Source: M55B144 sp964550615
GTDB taxonomy: Bacteria; Bipolaricaulota; Bipolaricaulia; UBA7950; UBA9294
Assembly (NCBI GenBank): GCA_964550615.1
Contig: CAZKAB010000065.1
Coordinates: 1 to 5,498, forward strand
Reading direction: 5' to 3'
Length of the DNA stretch: 5,498 nt
This document shows positions 5,311 to 5,498 of the stretch, one piece after another. A model generated the notes under the pieces. It saw only the letters and a program-made list of their open reading frames with translations, had not been told where the DNA came from and did no database searches. Position numbers and translations under genes: made by a program. Every line of letters starts with the position of its first letter. Positions within the stretch are counted from its first letter, which is position 1.

Positions 5311-5319
5311 ACTCCTCCC
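5311..5319 (-). promoter_or_regulatory. RBS that favours the ATG start of the HD-GYP gene
   Basis: On the minus strand GGGAGGAGT (5319-5311) leaves 8 bases before the ATG at 5302 (9 counted from GGGAGGAG). It lies inside the coding frame if the GTG at 5329 is used instead, which argues for the shorter protein. Confidence 0.65.
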
Positions 5320-5325
5320 TTATGA

Positions 5326-5498
5326 TCACGACTTCACATCAGTGTGCCCGGCCAGCGGCGGCAGATCAAGTCGTGTCCCGCTGAGGAAGTCGGTCCAGCG
5401 CCGTAAGAGCGCCTCTGGGGGAGCCAGTGCCGCGGCCGAGCACAGAATGGGGTTGGGACGCTTTGGGAACTTGCGGGTCTCAGGACAATCAGCGCCGT
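5326..5498 (-). CDS. C-terminal end of an unrecognised protein, 5' part outside window
   Basis: One minus-strand frame is open from the right edge for 56 codons to a TGA at 5328-5326. Its end reads ALLRRWTDFLSGTRLDLPPL (29-48 of the visible part), with mostly G or C in third codon positions, as in a real gene of this genome. Another frame on this strand is also open but gives a less protein-like translation, and the third has two early stops. The stop lies 23 bases before the HD-GYP start and overlaps the alternative GTG start in the pattern GTGA, which fits an operon with translational coupling. There are cysteines at 4 and 19 of the visible part. I do not recognise the family, and too little is visible to assign a function. 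Confidence 0.55.
   Translation of the reverse strand, partial: GADCPETRKFPKRPNPILCSAAALAPPEALLRRWTDFLSGTRLDLPPLAGHTDVKS

Noticed and set aside
4874..5311. 145-codon plus-strand ORF opposite the PAS domain
   Set aside because: It is a shadow of the HD-GYP gene, whose minus-strand frame holds all the conserved motifs.
1..5498. tRNA, rRNA, CRISPR array, riboswitch
   Set aside because: I saw no cloverleaf, no rRNA-like block, no regularly spaced direct repeats and no known riboswitch consensus in the non-coding stretches. Covariance-model searches were not possible here.

Overview
The window looks like bacterial chromosome, moderately GC-rich by eye, with strong Shine-Dalgarno sequences (AAGGAG, AAGGAGG, GGAGGAG, GGGAGGAG) ahead of most starts. 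It carries a BTAD/TolB-type regulator, a MarR regulator, a CPBP membrane protease, a CDP-alcohol phosphotransferase and a PAS-HD-GYP phosphodiesterase. This mix suits an environmental, signalling-rich bacterium such as an actinobacterial (for example Coriobacteriia-like) or another deep-branching soil or sediment lineage. No single gene fixes the phylum. I see no transposase, integrase, phage gene, CRISPR array, rRNA or tRNA.

Layout from left to right. (1) Positions 1-1325, minus: the first 441 codons of a large transcriptional regulator that runs off the left edge, with winged helix, BTAD, TolB-like and early TPR segments. (2) Positions 1326-1882: 557 bases with no certain gene. They hold a promoter and RBS for the regulator, a doubtful 132-codon minus ORF, and three consecutive inverted repeats, two of them with perfect 13-bp and 10-bp arms. 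(3) Positions 1883-2719, minus: a CPBP (CAAX-type) intramembrane protease. (4) Positions 2720-3017: a divergent control region with a plausible sigma70-type promoter on each strand, two 8-bp inverted repeats and four copies of a GATAT-type motif. (5) Positions 3018-4011, plus: a marR gene whose last 8 bases overlap the start of a CDP-alcohol phosphotransferase gene. (6) Positions 4012-4321: 310 bases of convergent intergenic DNA with small imperfect hairpins and no gene. (7) Positions 4322-5302, minus: a PAS-HD-GYP protein. (8) Positions 5326-5498, minus: the C-terminal 56 codons of an unrecognised protein that ends 23 bases before the HD-GYP start, so probably in one operon with it.

How the genes may work together (inference): the MarR protein is well placed to control its own two-gene operon and the divergent CPBP gene. 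That would link a membrane-lipid enzyme and a membrane protease to one signal. The HD-GYP protein would lower cyclic di-GMP in response to whatever its PAS domain senses. The BTAD/TolB regulator has its own promoter and looks independent. I did not find a clearly new multi-gene system. The parts most worth checking are the inverted-repeat cluster at 1715-1857, the motif set in the divergent promoter region, the five-cysteine membrane segment of the phosphotransferase, and the Cys/His motif in the PAS domain.
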